From Helicobacter mehlei (lineage in GTDB: Bacteria > Campylobacterota > Campylobacteria > Campylobacterales > Helicobacteraceae), in contig NZ_QXQP01000015.1 of assembly GCF_003660265.1 (NCBI RefSeq), positions 1 through 44,119 of the forward strand: 44,119 nt of DNA, read 5' to 3'. Position numbers and translations under genes: made by a program. The notes beneath the pieces were generated by a model. That model did no database searches. It was not told the DNA's origin and was given only the letters and a program-made list of their open reading frames with translations. This document shows positions 18,220 through 29,458 of the stretch, piece after piece. Position 1 is the stretch's first letter. Each line of letters begins with the position of its first letter.

Positions 18220-18897
18220 AGCACCGCCCAAAGCTGCTAGGTAGAGGGCACTCCCCTCGCTGGTTAAAATCAAAGGGGAGGGCGTGCTATAAATCTCTCT
18301 GCTGGCAAATAACGCCCTCTCTGGCGGGCTAAACCCCCCTTCAGGACCTATGATGACCCCATTTTTTAGACTTTTTTGAGCAGGCATGCTAGGCGCGCCT
18401 AGATCAAAGACACAGGCTTTAGGGTAGGTTTCTAGGGCTGTTTGGGTGTTGCCCAACACCTCTAAAGCCATCAAATCGCTGCGTCCACTCTGCTCGCATG
18501 AGGCGATCAAGATTTTTTGGAAACGCTCCATTTTGGGGGTGTCTAGTTTTTCATCGTGTTGGCTATAAGCCGCATAAAAAAAGCTGATTTGGCTAACCCC
18601 CATTTGGTTAAGATAGGGCAAGACCTTTTCAATATTTTTTAAATGGATGATCGCCCAAATAAGATGTATGGGGTGGGTGGGGCATATCCGGCTCTCTTGG
18701 GCTGACTGCAAGCTTAAAAGGGCGTATTTTTTATGGATCGTAACGGGTTTGTAAAAATACAAGTTGTCATCTTGCAGATTGCGCATGGCAATGCTTTGGC
18801 TAGCGGGCGTGCGGCGGCTCAAATAAAGGTGGCGGTAAGCCTGCCCTTCTAAGAGCACTTCGGGGGCTTTGGCTTGGGGGTGGTAGAGAAAACGCAT
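18208..18897 (-). CDS. rsmE: 16S rRNA m3U1498 methyltransferase
   Basis: 229 residues, the typical RsmE size. It methylates U1498 of 16S rRNA using SAM. An N-terminal PUA-like domain (about 1-70) precedes a SPOUT knot domain. The knot motifs are visible as GVIIGPEGGFSPPE and LTSEGSALYLAALGGALN near the C-terminus, where LG.x.x.LR is usual, so the final arginine is replaced. It follows the small membrane protein gene with the ATG directly at its end, so the two are co-transcribed. Confidence 0.9.
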   Translation of the reverse strand: MRFLYHPQAKAPEVLLEGQAYRHLYLSRRTPASQSIAMRNLQDDNLYFYKPVTIHKKYALLSLQSAQESRICPTHPIHLIWAIIHLKNIEKVLPYLNQMGVSQISFFYAAYSQHDEKLDTPKMERFQKILIASCEQSGRSDLMALEVLGNTQTALETYPKACVFDLGAPSMPAQKSLKNGVIIGPEGGFSPPERALFASREIYSTPSPLILTSEGSALYLAALGGALNV

Positions 18898-19304
18898 TAA
18901 AAAATTTGGGGGATAAAAAATGCACTAGAGAGCAAAAGATTGAGCGTGTAGAGTCCTTGAGACCAGCGGATATATTTTTGCATGTATGCCTCTTTTATGC
19001 GCGCGTGCTTGAGTTTTTTAATGCGCTGGATTTCCCCTAGGCTGATAAGCCCCAACGCAAGACCCATCAAGAGCACTTTTAAAGACCCGCTAAAGCCCTG
19101 CATCGCCCAAATAAAAACCCCGCTAAAAAACCCGATGGCCACCCACATGAACACGATCACCATCATGGCATAGAGGCGTTTATTGAGCGTGGCATAATTT
19201 TTCAGATACCCCAACCAAAACAAATTAGCCCCAAAAATCAGCGGGCCTAAGCCCATGCAAAAAGCGTGGAAGTTAATGGCATCGATTAAAGCCTGTGTTG
19301 CCAT
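18897..19304 (-). CDS. Small integral membrane protein, conserved type
   Basis: 135 residues with four hydrophobic segments (about 10-32, 42-65, 72-90, 112-132), joined by short basic loops. There is no signal peptide and no motif that I can tie to a function. It overlaps the start of rsmE by one base, so translation is coupled. I believe a similar gene lies beside rsmE in H. pylori, but I cannot confirm this here. Confidence 0.7.
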   Translation of the reverse strand: MATQALIDAINFHAFCMGLGPLIFGANLFWLGYLKNYATLNKRLYAMMVIVFMWVAIGFFSGVFIWAMQGFSGSLKVLLMGLALGLISLGEIQRIKKLKHARIKEAYMQKYIRWSQGLYTLNLLLSSAFFIPQIF

Positions 19305-19355
19305 CGGTTTAAAAAAGGGGGCCCAGCCCCTACCCCCTCCAAAAGTGGCTATGCC

Positions 19356-22300
19356 TTAGAAGTTATAGACATAGTTGAAGAAGACAGAAACATTGCGCTT
19401 GTAGGCAATCTGCAAGCGATCGCCATCGGCATTCACCCCGTTAAAGAAGTAGTTGGTTGCCAAAGGAATACGCAAGCCGATTTCAAAACCATTGTGGCGA
19501 TTCACATTGGTTCTAAAGCCGATGTTGATGGGGATTTGGAAGTAGCTAGTGTTCATGCTAGCCTTGCCCCCGTTAGCATTCCAATCCGCCATGAGGCTCT
19601 TATAGTAGCTCATGCCTTTCACATTCCAAGTGCTACCTGCGAGCATTAACCCGGCAAAGACACCACTGGTCATGTTCCCATCTTTACTTTCAAAGAAGTT
19701 ATAAAGGGCATCCACACCCGCACCATAGACGAAGTTATCCACATCGCTCGCATCACCCACATTGAAAGTCCCGTGTTGGTAGCTAAAGCTGGCATAGTAG
19801 CGCAAGCCCCAGCGTTTCTTTTTGCCAAAGAATTGCTTATAACCAAACTGCATGTCGATACCATACATGTTCCCATTTTGGGTGCTGGTTTGCATGTGTC
19901 TGGTTGTGGGTCTAGAGGCAAATTGCACGCTCAAGTTAGAATTATACTTCTTCAAGGCAGCTTGTGAATACAGCTTACTCTTGTTGATCTGTAGGAGCAG
20001 GGCTTTAAGATCATTGGCTAATGTCTGTCTAGCAGTTGGACTCATGGGTGTTGTTTGTCCAAAGCCTTTTTTGAGGAAGGCAAAGGTGCCACCCTTAGCC
20101 GCAAGATCAGTGTTGGTAGCTTGCAAGCTTGCATCATAAACGCCGTTATTCAAAGCCACCAACATATTGACAACCTCACGTTGTAAGCTCCCGATCTGAC
20201 TCACCAAGTTTTCCAACATCGAACGCGCTTGATCGGCATTAACAGAGGGATTAGGATTACTGCCAAAGCCGAGGTAATTATAAGTGCTGATAATAGACTT
20301 GTTCAAGTCGTTTAAAGAGCTGGCAATTTGCGCGCCAGAGATGCCAGACATATCACTATTGGCAATACCAGTTGCTACAGTGCCAGAGGCAAAACTACCC
20401 TGGCTAAGGGTTTGCAAAGAATTGAGCACGGTTGCCAAATTATATGCCCCATTCGCAGCTAGGATATTAGCCTGTACGGTGATCTGCCCATTTTGGGCGT
20501 TATTTTGGATTGCCAAGTAGGCTTGGGCCTTGCTGTCCATGTATTCCTTGGGGGTTTGAGTGCCCACAACTGCAGTTGTTACACGGGTAAGGTCTTCAAG
20601 AAGAGTGGTTGCTTGGTTGGTGTTGTTGCTGGCTTGCTGGATATTGCGCGCCTCCTGAGCGGCTGCACTATTGCTTGTTTGCAACTGCGTAACCACCTGA
20701 GCGACATTACCCATATTCTTAAGCAAGTTTAACGCATTGGTTAAATCCGCACTAGAATAGGTCCCATTAGACACCCCTTTGAGCACTTTCATGAGCTGTT
20801 GGACACTATTGGCGTTGTTGATCGCTCGCGCGGTGGCATTAGCACCAGAAGTAGTCCCGCTGGTGCCCAAGGCACTTTCGGCAGTATTATAGGCTTTGGC
20901 ATTTTTAAGGACATCGCCAAAAACACTGGCCATAGCTTGAGCATCCATGCTGGGTGTGGTGAGCGCATTGGCTGTGCCCGCATTCGCTTCGATCTTAGCA
21001 ACCACTTGGGCGATCTGTGCCGGTGTGGCCGCACTGATATAATTCCCGACGCTAGTTGTAGAGTTAGGGCTAACTCCCATCGCCTTAAGCTCGCTAGCCA
21101 CCACCCCTAAGAAAGAGGTTGCTGCTTGCAAACTAGCGGGCATAGCAGAGGTATCATCTGCATTACTCGTGATGTAAGTGATGAAAGATTGAGTTATGTT
21201 GATGGTCGATTTGAGCTCATTGGCTGTATCAATGGCCTGTTCAATCTTTTCCCAAGTGGTGTTAGTAAAGCCTGTGGCACTATTCCCTACGATCGTGTCA
21301 TTGCCATTGCCATTAGCTACCAGTGCACCTTGCACCGTGTTATAAAGCCCGTTGATGTCTTGAGCGGCTTGGAGTTGCCCTTGCAGGGTTTTTAAGTTCA
21401 AGCTAGTCCCCGCGGAATCGACATTGGTCGCAATGGTACCCACATCGGCTATGATCTTTTGTGCAGCTGTTAGGAAAGTAAGTGCATTGGCACCATTCCC
21501 GGATACAAGATAATCCGTATTGGTTGTCCCTAGAATGGGGTTGAGGACTTGTTGCAAGGCACTAAGCTGGCTTGCTGAGAGCGAGGTAGGGAGAGAGCTT
21601 CCAAGCAAGGTGTTGATGGCGGTATTGCCCTGTAGGGCCCCAAGCACGTTATTTAAAAAGCCCACCGAATCTTGCGAACCCAGCTGGATATTATCGGGTA
21701 TGAAACCTTGAGGGGTGGCCGCTGTCAAGGGATCAAGTAAGCTATTCACTTGGGTGCTCAAATCGCTCAATTTGCCTGTAGCATTTTGGAACTTGGTAAA
21801 GTTAGCACCGCCCAAGCCCCCCCCAAACCAATTGTTGAGCTGGTCGATCGCATTCAAAGCACCATAGACGGCGGCAGTATTGGCTCCGCTAGACCCCCCC
21901 CATGTGAGAGAAGTAGCCGCTGTGCCCCCTGAATTTTGGAAGATCCCCGCCGTTACACTGCTTAGAGCTGAGTCGGCATTTGTAGTCGTGCTAGCCACAG
22001 AATTCAAAGTGCCACCAGAGAGCGAAGCATTCGCTACATAGCCCGCAATGTTAGTAACACTAGTGGCCATGTTTTGTAGATTGGTTTGGGTGCCCCCACT
22101 TGTTTCCCCTACATAAGTGTTCCAAGCATTGATGGTTGCACTGTTAGCATTGATGGTGTTTTCCATCGTGCTCAAAGACTGTGCCATTGTGCTGGCCGCA
22201 CCATAGGTAGAAGCACCAGTTTGGTTGAAGAGCTCATTTCTACCGGTCGTGCTCAAAATGTTGCCATAGAGGTTGGTGGCGGCATTTTGGAAAGTGCCAC

Positions 22301-22721
22301 CACCCACAACTGCCTGTTGCCCAGCCAAAAGAGCAAAAGGGTTGTTTGCCATCGCTGTTGTTACCTGATTACTCAAGCCTTCCAAGTATTGGTAGCGATC
22401 GATGATGGCTTGGAGCTTACCTAGGTTGGTTTTAGCATCTGAAGCACTTGAGGTGCCCGTAAGCACTTGGGCAGCCCCGAGCCCTTGCACATACTGGAGG
22501 AGCTTTTGCTCAATGTTATTGATCGCTGCGCTCGCATTATCCCCCTTGATGAGTTGCCCCAACAAGGTGTTATTGTGGTTATAGGTGTTGAGGGCTTGGA
22601 GCAAGGGGATGATAACCTTTGCCATGCTATCCCCATTTGCAGAATCCATGACCTTGTTTAAGGCTTGGGCAACCGCTTGTGCCTGCTGGAAGATAGGTGC
22701 GGTGGCGTTGCTAATTGTCAA
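19356..22721 (-). pseudogene. Giant Hop-family outer membrane protein, C-terminal part
   Basis: About 1,121 codons open from 22721 (frame open further upstream to about 22760). The first 900 residues are rich in Ala, Asn, Thr, Ser and Gln with helix-forming repeats, like an enlarged adhesin passenger. From about 935 on it is a clear Helicobacter OMP barrel: YGIDMQFGYKQFFGKK, WGLRYYASFSYQHG, FVYGAGVDALYNF, NRHNGFEIGLRIPLA, and the terminal FFNYVYNF with the Phe required for assembly. The TTG start has no clear ribosome site and the previous frame ends across it, so this is the tail of a longer gene put out of frame by two bases near 22755-22765. As written it would not be made as an outer membrane protein. 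Confidence 0.8.
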
Positions 22722-25700
22722 TCCGCTAGCAGTGGCATAGGTGCCAGATAGGGCATAGGTGCACCGGTGGCCAAATTGCCAATAGCTGTGTTAAGCGTAC
22801 TGGCCATGTTGATCAAAGCCACTACTTGATCAACACTGGTCGCATCACTCCCACTTAGATCAAGATTTTTAACCGCATCGCTGGATCCACCCGTGAGAAG
22901 TGCACCATTGAGTTGGCTCAAAGCCCCGCCTGTATCGCTCTTACCACTATCACCATAGGCAATGGCTTTCCAAGCATTCCACGCATTCAAGGCGTCTCCG
23001 GAACTGTCAGTCCCCGGAGTGGTGAAAAGACTCCCGATTGCGCTCACAGCTTGTGTGTCTGTGGTGCTTGGGCTGAGAGTTTCCAACTTACTGACCAAGG
23101 AATTTATGTTGTTGCTCCCGGAAAAACCACTTGCGGGGCTCGTAAGCGCACTGCTATTGCTCACAATCGTATTGGCTACCCCATTGTTACCATCAGTGCC
23201 AAAAACAGTGGTGTAGTTCTGGCTAGCAGCATAACTAGCTGGGCCACCAGCTTTGGCTGTGTTTTGGAACACAGATCCGATATTTTCATAGATCGTGCCG
23301 AGTTGATCGATCCCACTGAGGTAAGCAGCTGCAGCGGTGGCATTAGAGGCAAATTGCCCCCCTACAGAGGTGCTCCCCAAACCTAGCTGGTTAGTGCCAT
23401 TCACATAGATATTAGAGGTGCTGGAGAGGTTGTTGGCGGTCGTGCTAAAAAAGCCCGCGGCATCCCCATAAAGTGTTTGGACTGCACTATTGAGGTTACT
23501 AGCATCGTTAAGAAGGGTATTGAGCGTGCCAGACGTGGTTGCCCCTTTGGCATTGGTTGAGCTCAAACTCAAACCAGAAAGGCCAACATTGACCAACGAA
23601 GCGTTATTAGCACCCCCCGTAGCCAACGCATTCAAGGCAATTTGGAGCGAATTGACCGCCGCTGCCGCTAGGGGCTCATTGGCTGTGGTCACTCCAGATG
23701 TGCCCAGTAGGCTATTCATCTGGGCGACACTCAAGGTCATCTGACCATTACCAGCCACGCCACCAAAGCCAATCGCCTCGCCCGCATTGATCGCATTCAA
23801 GGCATTTTGCACCTGTGTTTCTAGCGTATTCACCGCCCCGCTAACCCCCATGCTATTGACATTCTTATCAAAAGCCGTTTTAGCGGTGCCAGAGAGTATA
23901 GAGGTATCCGTAGCACTGGTGACGTAGCCAGACCAAGTAGCATTATTGGCACTGTTCAAAAGCGCGGTTGCAAGGGTGCTAACATTGGCATTGCTCCAAT
24001 CTGATAACGCGCTAGAACTATTGAGCATGCCATTGATGCTTTGTATCGTGCCTTCCATTGTTGTGGCTTGTTTGATAAGATCCCCTATGTTGGTTGCACT
24101 AGCAACCCCTATGCCTGTTTTGAGCGTACCATTGAATGCAGCAAGCCCCTTAGCGGTATCGCTATTCCCTGAAGTATCACCGCCCACAAGAGCCGTGAGA
24201 GCTTTATCGACGGCAGTAGCAACATCCCCAGACCCAACCGCGGTAAAAACAGTGTTAACCGCTGTAGAATTATTCGATGCTAGATAAGCCAAAGCATCTT
24301 GAAGATTTGTTAATGTAACACTACCTGCAGCAATGACTAGCGGAGAACCAGTTGCATTCCCGGGAGCCCCTGTAGGCAGTGTAATTGCCAAGTCTTTCAA
24401 GTTATCTGTTAGGGCTGTGTAGCTACTCACGATAGCATCAACCGCTCCTGCAGCAGTGGCGACTTTAGCCCCAGTGTTAGGAGCGGCCGCATAATACCCC
24501 GTGAATGTCCCCATGTCTGTAAATAGGGTGCCAACGGCACTTGCGATGTTGGTGGCATTCCAAGTCTGATTCCACGCTAGAGCAGTGTTGGTAGTGTTGA
24601 GCCCACCAACTTGACCACTTGCAACAAGCCCAAATGCATTTTCCAATTGGGTTACGCTATAGATGCTCTCTTTGACATTGTTAATGTCCAATTGCCCTTG
24701 AGTGATATCGTTCTGTGTTACGCCCAACATCCCCTGAGTTGCCGCTGCGCCACTAGTAGAGGCGTTGAGTGCCTTGTAAAGGTCATTGAGTGCGCTGGCC
24801 TGGGTTTGCTGGTTGGTGGTGGTGTTGTAAGTGGTGGCGGTGATGGCGTCCACATAGCTATCCAGTAAGTCATGGGAGGCGATGGCTGCCTTGATCGTGT
24901 TATAGACCTTGGCTTGGTTGTTGATCGCATCGGCTGCGCTGGCCGCCTCCGTAGAACCGCTGTTATAAATCGCATTGCCCGCAGCATTGTTAATGGCTTG
25001 GGTGAGCATCTTATCCATAAGAGCCGCGCTAGCAGACCCGGCCTTAAGCAAAGATTTGAGCGTAGCAACATTCCCCGCATAGCTGGCCGCTTGCCCTAGT
25101 AATGTGCCCAGAGCCTGATTGAGAGCTTGTTGGTAAGTGGCGCTATTAGTGGCTTGTTGCGTGCTATAGGAGGTGATATAGGGGTTACCAGCCCCTGCAG
25201 TGCTAGCTGTCTGCACGGGGTATTGGGTGCTTTTGTTGTCTGTGCCACTAGTGGTTGTGGTTGTGGTGTTGGTGAGCGTGGTAGAGGTTCCACCCGCATT
25301 CACGTTAGCTTGGGCAAGACCCTCTAGTTTGCTGATAACGCTACTAAAGCTTTGGTAGTCCGTGGGCGTAGTCACCGTGGAGCCACCCCCAGCCCCAAAG
25401 ACATCAAAAAGTGCTTTTAGGGCATTTTTCAAGGGGTCACCAGCAAGAGAGGTCGTGCCCCCAAAGAGATCGCCACTGAGCACAGCGGTATTGACATTAG
25501 CTGCATTAGCACCTTTGCCCCCCACATCACTCATCGCAGTGACCGCACTTTTGAGTTGCGCGAGCGCATCGCTAAACTTGACCGCATCGGCAAAAGCCTG
25601 CCCTGCAGAGCTAGCCCCAAAGACGAGCTGGAGTCCTGTTGCAGGAGTCTTTCCAGAGGCAGATGTGCCCAAATCACTTTTGATTGCTTGGTAAGTGTTA

Positions 25701-26935
25701 TAGACCACGCTATAGCCATTAGGGTTGACAAGCCCCTTAAGGGCTTTGCTGATGGCTGCCTTCTCATCACTATTAGCCCCTGTCCAATCAGCAGCACCAG
25801 AATTAAGAGTGGCTAGCGCATTGATCGCAGCCACTTCGTTGGATTCGCCTGATGGGTTATTGGGGTTATTAACATTGAGTATGTTGTTGGTGATCGCATC
25901 GATTGCAGTGGCACTAACAGCCCCCGCAACCCCCCTCGGAGCCCCGATAGCAGCAATTGCAGTGGTCCAGTTGGTATTAGCAGCAGAGCCGGGTGTTGTG
26001 CCTGCAATCCCATTGACAACCAAATTATTGAGGGTGTTGATCGCTTGCAAGGCACCCAAAGTCCCCGCTGTCGTGGTGTATTGCGTGCCATTTGTGTTTT
26101 GGGCAGCACGGGTGAAGATCGCTTTACCCGCAGTACTCGCATCCACGTTTGTGCCAAAGAGTACACCATTCATGTTGTTGATGTCCTCACCCAAGCCTGT
26201 AGAGGTGTTCGCCAATGCGTTTACCAACTGACTCCCCACACTTTGGATGGTAGAGCCATTGGCAAGAGCGTTGTTAAGCGCATTGGCATAGGTGGGGAGT
26301 TGCCCACCTGTAGCACCTTGCCCATTCAAAACCCCAGCATTACCCCCACTGCCATATTGCGCCTCCAAGCCGGCATAGTCGGCTAGAGAGGAGATGTTGC
26401 TGTAAATGGCACTCATGACATTGTTGGCCTCTGTGGCTTTGGCAGTGCTAGCTGTTGCTAGGTATTGTGTGTTATTTGCCGCATTTGCAGTTGTGGTATT
26501 AAAAAAAGTCCCCGTTACAGTGGCTGCACCAGCGGCTCCACCCCCAGCCCCAGCTTGGGTGATTGTCCAATAAGTCCCACTGGCTGCATTCGAACCAGCA
26601 GTGATCGTCCCAACCCCACCGGCATTGGTTTGACCGGCCGCAATGGTGGCACCGGGGTAGTTGCTCCCCAATGCATTACCCGCACTGGTGATCCCACCAA
26701 AGAGAACGCGGTAGGTGTAGTATTGTGCGGCTAAATTTTGCGCGCTTTGCAAAGAACCTTTGAGCGTACTCCAATCATAGATGTCTCCCCCACTCAAGCC
26801 ATAGACGTAATTGCCCGCATTGCTGGAGAGCAAGCCACCACTCCCATAGAGGTTGAAGTTGCCGGAATTAACGGTGGTTACGCCACTACTCGTACTGGTC
26901 CCAAAAATGTTGGGGTTGTTGGTGCCTTGATACAA
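22718..26935 (-). pseudogene. Giant Hop-family outer membrane protein, middle part
   Basis: About 1,405 codons. It is almost wholly low-complexity Ala/Asn/Thr/Gly/Ser sequence with many LNNLxxx and ALNAxN blocks and almost no Cys, as expected for an exported, extended or helical passenger. The apparent TTG start lies directly after the G11 tract and has no ribosome site. With 12 or 9 G the frame would join the signal peptide frame at 27177. At its 3' end it stops at 22718, within a few bases of the open frame of the C-terminal part. Together the three parts would give one protein of about 2,606 residues, which is several times the size of a normal Hop protein (about 500-1,200). Confidence 0.75.
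22734..22762. repeat. 11-bp direct repeat at the second frameshift
   Basis: GGCATAGGTGC occurs at 22734-22744 and again at 22752-22762, 18 bases apart. The frame break in the giant gene falls here. Removing two bases (GC at 22761-22762) or adding one makes the reading run on through ATGTYALSGTYATASG. Confidence 0.7.
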
Positions 26936-27177
26936 CCCCCCCCCCCAACGGTCGTGTTGCTCGCCAACCCCAAACCCCCACCAGTATTGAGAATGGAACT
27001 AACGGGATTGACAACAATACTAGGAGTGCCAGTCCCACTCACGGTGTAGGTCCCCCCCAAGATGCCCGTGATGGAATCGACCATGTTGGACACGCTGACC
27101 GAATCGTCTGCGGCCTCAAGTGCTGGAGTGAAATTGAAAGCGGCTAAAAGAGCCAAACTAAAAGATCGTTTTTTCAT
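26878..27177 (-). CDS. Giant Hop-family outer membrane protein, signal peptide and N-terminus (phase-off)
   Basis: 99 codons as written. AGAAAGG lies 6 bases before the ATG. Residues 1-22 are a good signal peptide (MKKRSFSLALLAAFNFTPALEA), cut before ADDSVSV. The true coding part runs to the G11 tract (26936-26946). Past it the present frame adds about 20 codons in the wrong frame and stops at 26878. A tract of 12 or 9 G would carry the reading into the 1,405-codon frame. The small gene just upstream is in the same frame, separated by one TAA. Confidence 0.8.
   Translation of the reverse strand: MKKRSFSLALLAAFNFTPALEAADDSVSVSNMVDSITGILGGTYTVSGTGTPSIVVNPVSSILNTGGGLGLASNTTVGGGGCIKAPTTPTFLGPVRVVA
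26936..26946 (-). repeat. G11 homopolymer (phase-variation tract)
   Basis: Eleven C on the plus strand, G11 in the coding strand, placed about 80 codons into the giant outer membrane protein gene. Tracts of this kind control on/off switching of many Helicobacter surface genes through slipped-strand replication. Here the count gives the off frame. Confidence 0.9.
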
Positions 27178-27195
27178 CGATTGCCTTTCTAAGAA

Positions 27196-27486
27196 TTAGG
27201 GATTTTTAGGAGCGGGGGTGGGTAACGAACCAGTAGCACCAGTAGCACCACTTGCTAGGTTGCTCAAATTAGGTGGAGTGATACTGCTACCAGTGGCAGC
27301 CCCTCCCAAAAGGGTTGCGTTAAGAGGGGATGGCGAGGGGACAGCGTTGCTCCCCGCTGCACGAGTCATGTTGGAATATTGGAAACCGATACTCCCATAG
27401 AAGCCACTATTTTCTGCTAGTAACGCCCCACTAAAGAGCAACAGAGCTGATATACTGGAACCAAAGACGAGTTTAATGTTACGCAT
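27196..27486 (-). CDS. Small exported protein resembling the N-terminus of Hop proteins
   Basis: 96 residues. A signal peptide (about 1-24, ending LLLFSGALLA) is followed by ENSGFYGSIGFQYSNMT, the N-terminal strand typical of Hop/Hor outer membrane proteins. Compare SGAFVEAGFQYSYARG in the small barrel at 33748. The rest is a Pro/Ser/Gly/Ala-rich tail with a short repeat (GATGATG). AAAAAGGA precedes the ATG and TAGAAT (27515-27520) is a likely -10. It ends 18 bases before the giant gene, whose own N-terminus lacks this strand. It may be the separated first strand of that protein, or a small gene with another role. Confidence 0.7.
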   Translation of the reverse strand: MRNIKLVFGSSISALLLFSGALLAENSGFYGSIGFQYSNMTRAAGSNAVPSPSPLNATLLGGAATGSSITPPNLSNLASGATGATGSLPTPAPKNP

Positions 27487-27593
27487 GTGAATCCTTTTTC
27501 TAAGATAGCGCGGTATTCTATTCCAAATAAACTTAAAGATAACTTGATTTTTGGGAATCCGGCACTTAAAAAGCGTGCGAGTCGATCTTTTCC

Positions 27594-27602
27594 TGCTATA
27601 AT
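27594..27602 (+). promoter_or_regulatory. Extended -10 promoter of the gpsA gene block
   Basis: TGCTATAAT with hexamer 27597-27602. The start is expected near 27609. AAGGAG (27626-27631) then precedes the gpsA ATG. It probably drives the tightly packed genes down to lgt. Confidence 0.7.
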
Positions 27603-27635
27603 AGCCCTTTCATTTACCATTGATTAAGGAGTTGC

Positions 27636-28568
27636 ATGCGTGTAGCCGTCTTTGGGGGCGGGGCGTGGGGGCGCGCCCTAGCCTTTGCCTTTGGGCATAA
27701 AAACCCCACGATCATCATCTCACGCCAAAATTTAGCCCCCTTGCTGATGCCCTTAAATAAACATTTGGTGCTCAAAGGGCATGACCCAATCTTGCAAGCT
27801 AATTTTGATCAAGGCATGCAAGCCGATTTGTTTGTGGTCGCCATTAGCGCGCAACATTTGCGTGCATGGTTTGAAAAAGCCAATCTGCCCTACACGGCTA
27901 AAATCTTAATGGCGTGCAAGGGGATTGAGCTTGGCGGGGCGTTTGTGAGCGATATTGCTAAAAATTTCATCGCCCTAGACAATCTGTGCTTTTTAGCCGG
28001 TCCAGGCTTTGCTAAGGAGATCATGGCTAGCCTGCCCTGCGCTTTGGCGGTGCATTCTAGTAATGCTAGCCTAGCTAATAGCTACGCCCAAGCCTTGCCG
28101 GCTTTCATGCGCTCCTATGTGCAAAATGACATCAGAGGGGGGGAGATTGCCGGGGCGTATAAAAATGTGATCGCCATTGCTGCTGGGGTGTGCGATGGGC
28201 TGGAGTTAGGTCAGGGGGCTAAGGCTTCTTTGCTGGCCCGGGGGCTAGTGGAGATGTGCCGTTTTGGGACTCACTTTGGGGGCAAGGTGGAGACCTTTTT
28301 AGGGCTATCCGGGGCGGGGGATTTGTTTTTAACGGCCAATTCGCTTTTTTCACGCAATTACCGCGTGGGGCTGGGGCTGGCACAATTTAAGAGCTTAGAG
28401 AGCATTTTAGAGGAATTGGGGGAAGTGGCAGAGGGGATCAAGACCACACAAGCCATCGTGCAGATCGCCCAAAGAGAGAATATCTACACCCCGATCGCCT
28501 CTGAGCTCCAACACCTCTTAGAGGGCAAAAACCCCTTAGAGAGCATGAACACCTTGATCAAACGCTAG
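27636..28568 (+). CDS. gpsA: Glycerol-3-phosphate dehydrogenase [NAD(P)+]
   Basis: 310 residues, normal length. It makes sn-glycerol 3-phosphate from dihydroxyacetone phosphate for phospholipid synthesis. The NAD(P) loop FGGGAWGRA is at 6-14, the lysine of CKGIE near 95, and the catalytic Lys176 in [18 protein letters not shown] precedes the ATG. It is first in a seven-gene block that follows the order I recall from H. pylori (HP0961 to HP0955). Confidence 0.95.
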   Translation: MRVAVFGGGAWGRALAFAFGHKNPTIIISRQNLAPLLMPLNKHLVLKGHDPILQANFDQGMQADLFVVAISAQHLRAWFEKANLPYTAKILMACKGIELGGAFVSDIAKNFIALDNLCFLAGPGFAKEIMASLPCALAVHSSNASLANSYAQALPAFMRSYVQNDIRGGEIAGAYKNVIAIAAGVCDGLELGQGAKASLLARGLVEMCRFGTHFGGKVETFLGLSGAGDLFLTANSLFSRNYRVGLGLAQFKSLESILEELGEVAEGIKTTQAIVQIAQRENIYTPIASELQHLLEGKNPLESMNTLIKR

Positions 28569-28576
28569 GATTGAAG

Positions 28577-29458
28577 ATGATGACTTTTTCAGACATTCTT
28601 TTGGCATTGCAAGATTTTTGGCAAAAACAAGGTTGTTTGTTGATTCAGCCCTATGACATCCCAGCTGGGGCGGGGACTTTCCACCCGGCCACGCTTTTAA
28701 GGAGCTTGGATAGCCAGCCTTGGAGCGTGGCTTATGTCGCCCCCTCACGCCGCCCCACCGATGGGCGTTATGGGGAAAACCCTAATCGCTTGGGCAGTTA
28801 CTACCAGTTCCAAGTGCTCATCAAGCCTAGCCCGCTGAACATCCAAGAATTGTATTTAAAATCCTTGCAAGCCTTGGGGATTGACTTTAGCCAGCACGAT
28901 GTGCGTTTTGTGGAGGATAATTGGGAGTCGCCCACTTTGGGGGCTTGGGGCTTGGGCTGGGAGGTGTGGCTAGATGGCATGGAGATCACGCAATTTACCT
29001 ACTTCCAGCAAGTGGGCGGGCTAGCTTGCCACCCCGTGCCCATTGAGATCACCTACGGGTTAGAACGCCTAGCAACCTATATCCAAAATGTGGATTCGAT
29101 CTTGGATATTGTTTGGAGTGTCCGGGATCAAAAGCCCATTTTGTACAAAGAGGTCCATTTAGAAAGTGAGTATGAGTTTAGCCATTACCATTTTAACCAT
29201 GCGCGCCTAGATTTCCTCATGGATTGCTTTGAGCGCAACCAAGAGGAGGCGCGCCATTGCTTGGAGCAAGAACTGCCCTTAGTGGCTTATGACTTTGTGA
29301 TGCTCAGCGCGCATTTTTTTAACGTGCTGGACGCTAGAAAAGCCCTCTCTGTGGCTAAACGTCAAGAGTGTATTTTAAAAATCCGCCAGCTGGCTAAGGC
29401 GTGTGCGCTGCTTTACAAAGAGCAAGAGGGCGCGCGTTTGGAGCGCCTATGCCAATAG
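28577..29458 (+). CDS. glyQ: Glycyl-tRNA synthetase alpha subunit
   Basis: 293 residues from the ATG at 28577. The next codon is also ATG, and homologues start near the MTFSDIL segment. AGGA lies 7-10 bases upstream. It charges tRNA-Gly together with GlyS, which is not in the window. The class II core is visible: [36 protein letters not shown], and [19 protein letters not shown], then [10 protein letters not shown]. It overlaps the next gene by 10 bases. Confidence 0.95.
   Translation: MMTFSDILLALQDFWQKQGCLLIQPYDIPAGAGTFHPATLLRSLDSQPWSVAYVAPSRRPTDGRYGENPNRLGSYYQFQVLIKPSPLNIQELYLKSLQALGIDFSQHDVRFVEDNWESPTLGAWGLGWEVWLDGMEITQFTYFQQVGGLACHPVPIEITYGLERLATYIQNVDSILDIVWSVRDQKPILYKEVHLESEYEFSHYHFNHARLDFLMDCFERNQEEARHCLEQELPLVAYDFVMLSAHFFNVLDARKALSVAKRQECILKIRQLAKACALLYKEQEGARLERLCQ

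Noticed and set aside
22913-26386. Long plus-strand frames inside the giant outer membrane gene (for example 22913-23386)
   Set aside because: They mirror the repeat-rich coding strand, have no ribosome site or signal, and their composition follows the opposite frame.
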